A stretch of 7,858 nt of DNA, taken from positions 1-7,858 of the forward strand of contig PKUY01000208.1 in NCBI GenBank assembly GCA_003131705.1. The letters are read 5' to 3'. The first letter of the stretch is position 1, and each line of letters begins with the position of its first letter. The notes beneath the pieces were generated by a model. It saw only the letters and a list, made by a program, of their open reading frames with translations, did not search any database and had not been told where the DNA came from. Origin of the DNA: Acidobacteriota bacterium. GTDB taxonomy: Bacteria > Acidobacteriota > Terriglobia > Acidiferrales > UBA7541. The position numbers were made by a program, and so were the translations under genes. Below, piece by piece: positions 6,443 to 7,858 of the stretch.

Positions 6443-6952
6443 ATGAATGCCGAAGATTTTCGCACGCTGTACGATTACAACTCGTGGGCGAACCATCGCA
6501 CGCTCGATGCCTGCGCGGAGCTGACGCCCGAGCAGTTCACGCGCGATCTCGGCTCGAGCTTCGGCTCCGTGCGCGACACGCTCGTCCATCTATGTGGCGC
6601 CGACTGGATATGGCGGGAGCGCTGGCTCGGGCGGTCGCACTCGGTATTTCCTCGTGCGAATGAATTTCCGGACTTCGAATCAGTGCGCAACCGCTGGGCT
6701 GAGGTCGAGCGCGCTCTTCTCGGCTTCGTCGCCTCACTCGGCCCCGAAGATGTGCAGCGCGTCGTTCAGTTCAAGACCATGGCCGGAGCCCCAAACGAGC
6801 AGCCGCTCGGCCACTGTCTGCAGCACCTCGCGAACCACAGCACCTACCATCGCGGACAGATAACAACTCTGCTCAGGCAGTTGGGAGCGAAAGCTATCGG
6901 CACTGACTTAATGACCTTCTACCGTGAGCGAGCGGCGCGAGCCGGCGCGTAA
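6443..6952 (+). CDS. DinB-family metal-binding four-helix protein
   Basis: A 169-residue protein, the usual size for the DinB/YfiT-like superfamily, which includes damage-inducible proteins of unknown activity and thiol-dependent transferases that use bacillithiol or mycothiol. The opening FRTLYDYNSWANHRTLDAC is the typical first helix. The three-histidine metal site is visible as H49 (in VRDTLVHLCGADWIW), H132 and H136 (in ANHSTYHRGQ). No signal peptide or membrane span is seen, so it should be cytoplasmic. It sits 54 bases after panB and six bases before panC on the same strand, so it is probably co-transcribed with them. No link to pantothenate synthesis is established for this family, and the substrate is unknown. 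The family call is secure; the function is not. Confidence 0.9.
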   Translation: MNAEDFRTLYDYNSWANHRTLDACAELTPEQFTRDLGSSFGSVRDTLVHLCGADWIWRERWLGRSHSVFPRANEFPDFESVRNRWAEVERALLGFVASLGPEDVQRVVQFKTMAGAPNEQPLGHCLQHLANHSTYHRGQITTLLRQLGAKAIGTDLMTFYRERAARAGA

Positions 6953-6958
6953 ACGTCG

Positions 6959-7831
6959 ATGGAATTAATTCATACGGTCGCTTGGATGAAACAAGTGGCA
7001 AGCGAGGCGCGCAGAAACGACCGCGTCCTCGGCCTCGTGCCCACGATGGGCGCGCTGCACGAGGGCCATCTCTCGCTCGTTCGACGGGCGCAGACGCAAT
7101 GCTTCCCGGTGGTCGTCTCGATCTTCGTGAACCCGAAACAGTTTGGGCCCTCCGAGGATTTCAAGAAATATCCACGCACGCTTGACGTCGACCTCGCTGC
7201 GCTCGAACGCATCGGCGTCGATTACGTGTTCGCGCCGCTCCCCGATGAGATGTATCCTCCCGGATTCCGCACCGCAGTCTCCGTCGAAGGGCTCGGCGAC
7301 CGCCTCGAAGGCCGCTCGCGTCCCGGACATTTTACCGGCGTCACCACCGTTGTCCTGAAGCTCTTCGAAATCACGCAGCCATGTTTCGCTTTTTTCGGCC
7401 GCAAGGACGCGCAGCAGCTCCGCATCATTCGACAAATGACGCGTGATCTGGACCTCGGCGCGGAAATAGTTGTTTGCCCCATCGTGCGCGAGCCGGACGG
7501 CCTCGCGCTCTCTTCACGCAACGCCTACCTGGCAGAGAACGATCGCCGCGCAGCCACCGCGCTGTATCGCTCGCTCGACGCCGTGCGTCGCGAAGTCGGC
7601 GGCGGCGAACGCAATCCCACGCGGCTTCTCGCTGCTCTAAAGTGTGTGATCGACGCCGAGCCGGGTGTGTTGCTCGATTACGCGGAGATCGTGGACGCAG
7701 AGACATTCGACCGAGCCGTGAGCTTGCGAAACAATTGTTACGTCCTGATCGCCGCACGCGTTGGCACCACACGGCTGATCGATAACGCGCTCATCGAATC
7801 AGAGGGCAACCCTTTCACGGTGAACATGTAA
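6959..7831 (+). CDS. panC: Pantothenate synthetase (pantoate--beta-alanine ligase)
   Basis: PanC joins pantoate and beta-alanine using ATP, through a pantoyl-adenylate, to make pantothenate in the cytoplasm. The 290-residue protein is of normal length and shows the family motifs in order: VPTMGALHEGH (28-37, with the HxGH nucleotide-binding His34 and His37), FVNPKQF (56-62), LEGRSRPGHFTGV (116-128), FFGRKDAQQ (145-153), DGLALSSRN (180-188, the KMSKS-like loop) and TTRLIDN near the C-terminus. The start lies only six bases after the DinB-like stop and has no clear Shine-Dalgarno, so translation is probably coupled to the upstream gene. With panB it provides two steps of the same pathway. The ketopantoate reductase and aspartate decarboxylase genes are not in the window. 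The stop overlaps an ATG (TAATG at 7829-7833), but that frame closes after eight codons. Confidence 0.97.
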   Translation: MELIHTVAWMKQVASEARRNDRVLGLVPTMGALHEGHLSLVRRAQTQCFPVVVSIFVNPKQFGPSEDFKKYPRTLDVDLAALERIGVDYVFAPLPDEMYPPGFRTAVSVEGLGDRLEGRSRPGHFTGVTTVVLKLFEITQPCFAFFGRKDAQQLRIIRQMTRDLDLGAEIVVCPIVREPDGLALSSRNAYLAENDRRAATALYRSLDAVRREVGGGERNPTRLLAALKCVIDAEPGVLLDYAEIVDAETFDRAVSLRNNCYVLIAARVGTTRLIDNALIESEGNPFTVNM

Positions 7832-7858
7832 TGGCAATCGTGTCGTTAGCAAGTTAAA

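Noticed and set aside
5831..6589. Minus-strand 252-codon open frame across panB and the start of the DinB gene
   Set aside because: Antisense shadow crossing two well-supported genes; no recognisable domain.
7831..7857. Eight-codon frame (MAIVSLAS) starting in the panC stop as TAATG
   Set aside because: Too short to support as a gene, with no separate RBS; the overlap can arise by chance. It could be a leader of a gene beyond the window, but nothing here shows that.

Overview
The window is GC-rich, densely packed bacterial chromosome with five recognisable protein-coding genes plus the tail of a sixth. Protein features (a GH18-CE4-GT2 trifunctional polysaccharide protein, the style of PanB and PanC, a membrane GT-C glycosyltransferase) would fit an Acidobacteriota genome. 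That assignment is inference from gene content only; there is no rRNA or other phylogenetic marker here. I saw no tRNA, CRISPR array, insertion sequence or phage gene.

Layout. Positions 1-360 (+) hold the C-terminal end of a cation diffusion facilitator transporter. It converges on, and overlaps by 28 bp, a minus-strand GT39/ArnT-like membrane glycosyltransferase (333-1763). A 148-bp divergent intergenic region (1764-1911) separates that gene from a very large plus-strand gene (1912-5319). The large gene encodes one membrane polypeptide with a periplasmic-type GH18-like hydrolase domain, a CE4 polysaccharide deacetylase domain and a processive GT2 synthase domain. A second 148-bp intergenic region (5320-5467), containing a TATAAT hexamer and possible leader hairpins, precedes panB (5468-6388). 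A DinB-family metalloprotein gene (6443-6952) and panC (6959-7831) follow on the same strand with short gaps.

How the genes work together. The trifunctional protein appears to combine making a beta-linked amino-sugar polymer on the cytoplasmic side with deacetylating and cutting or editing it outside the membrane. PgaC and PgaB share this work between two proteins in the poly-GlcNAc system. The divergent GT-C enzyme, which would use a lipid-linked sugar donor, may belong to the same envelope-glycan context, but this is not shown. panB and panC supply the two enzymes that convert ketoisovalerate to pantothenate (with a ketopantoate reductase encoded elsewhere), so 5468-7831 is probably a pantothenate operon with a DinB-family gene inserted.

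The most notable points are: an Arg-to-Cys change in CE4 motif 3 of the trifunctional protein; an inverted repeat that pairs with the probable ribosome-binding site of that gene; an in-frame 27-bp tandem duplication in the N-terminus of PanB; and the DinB gene between panB and panC. The trifunctional domain architecture itself is a known family, so it is not new as a domain combination.
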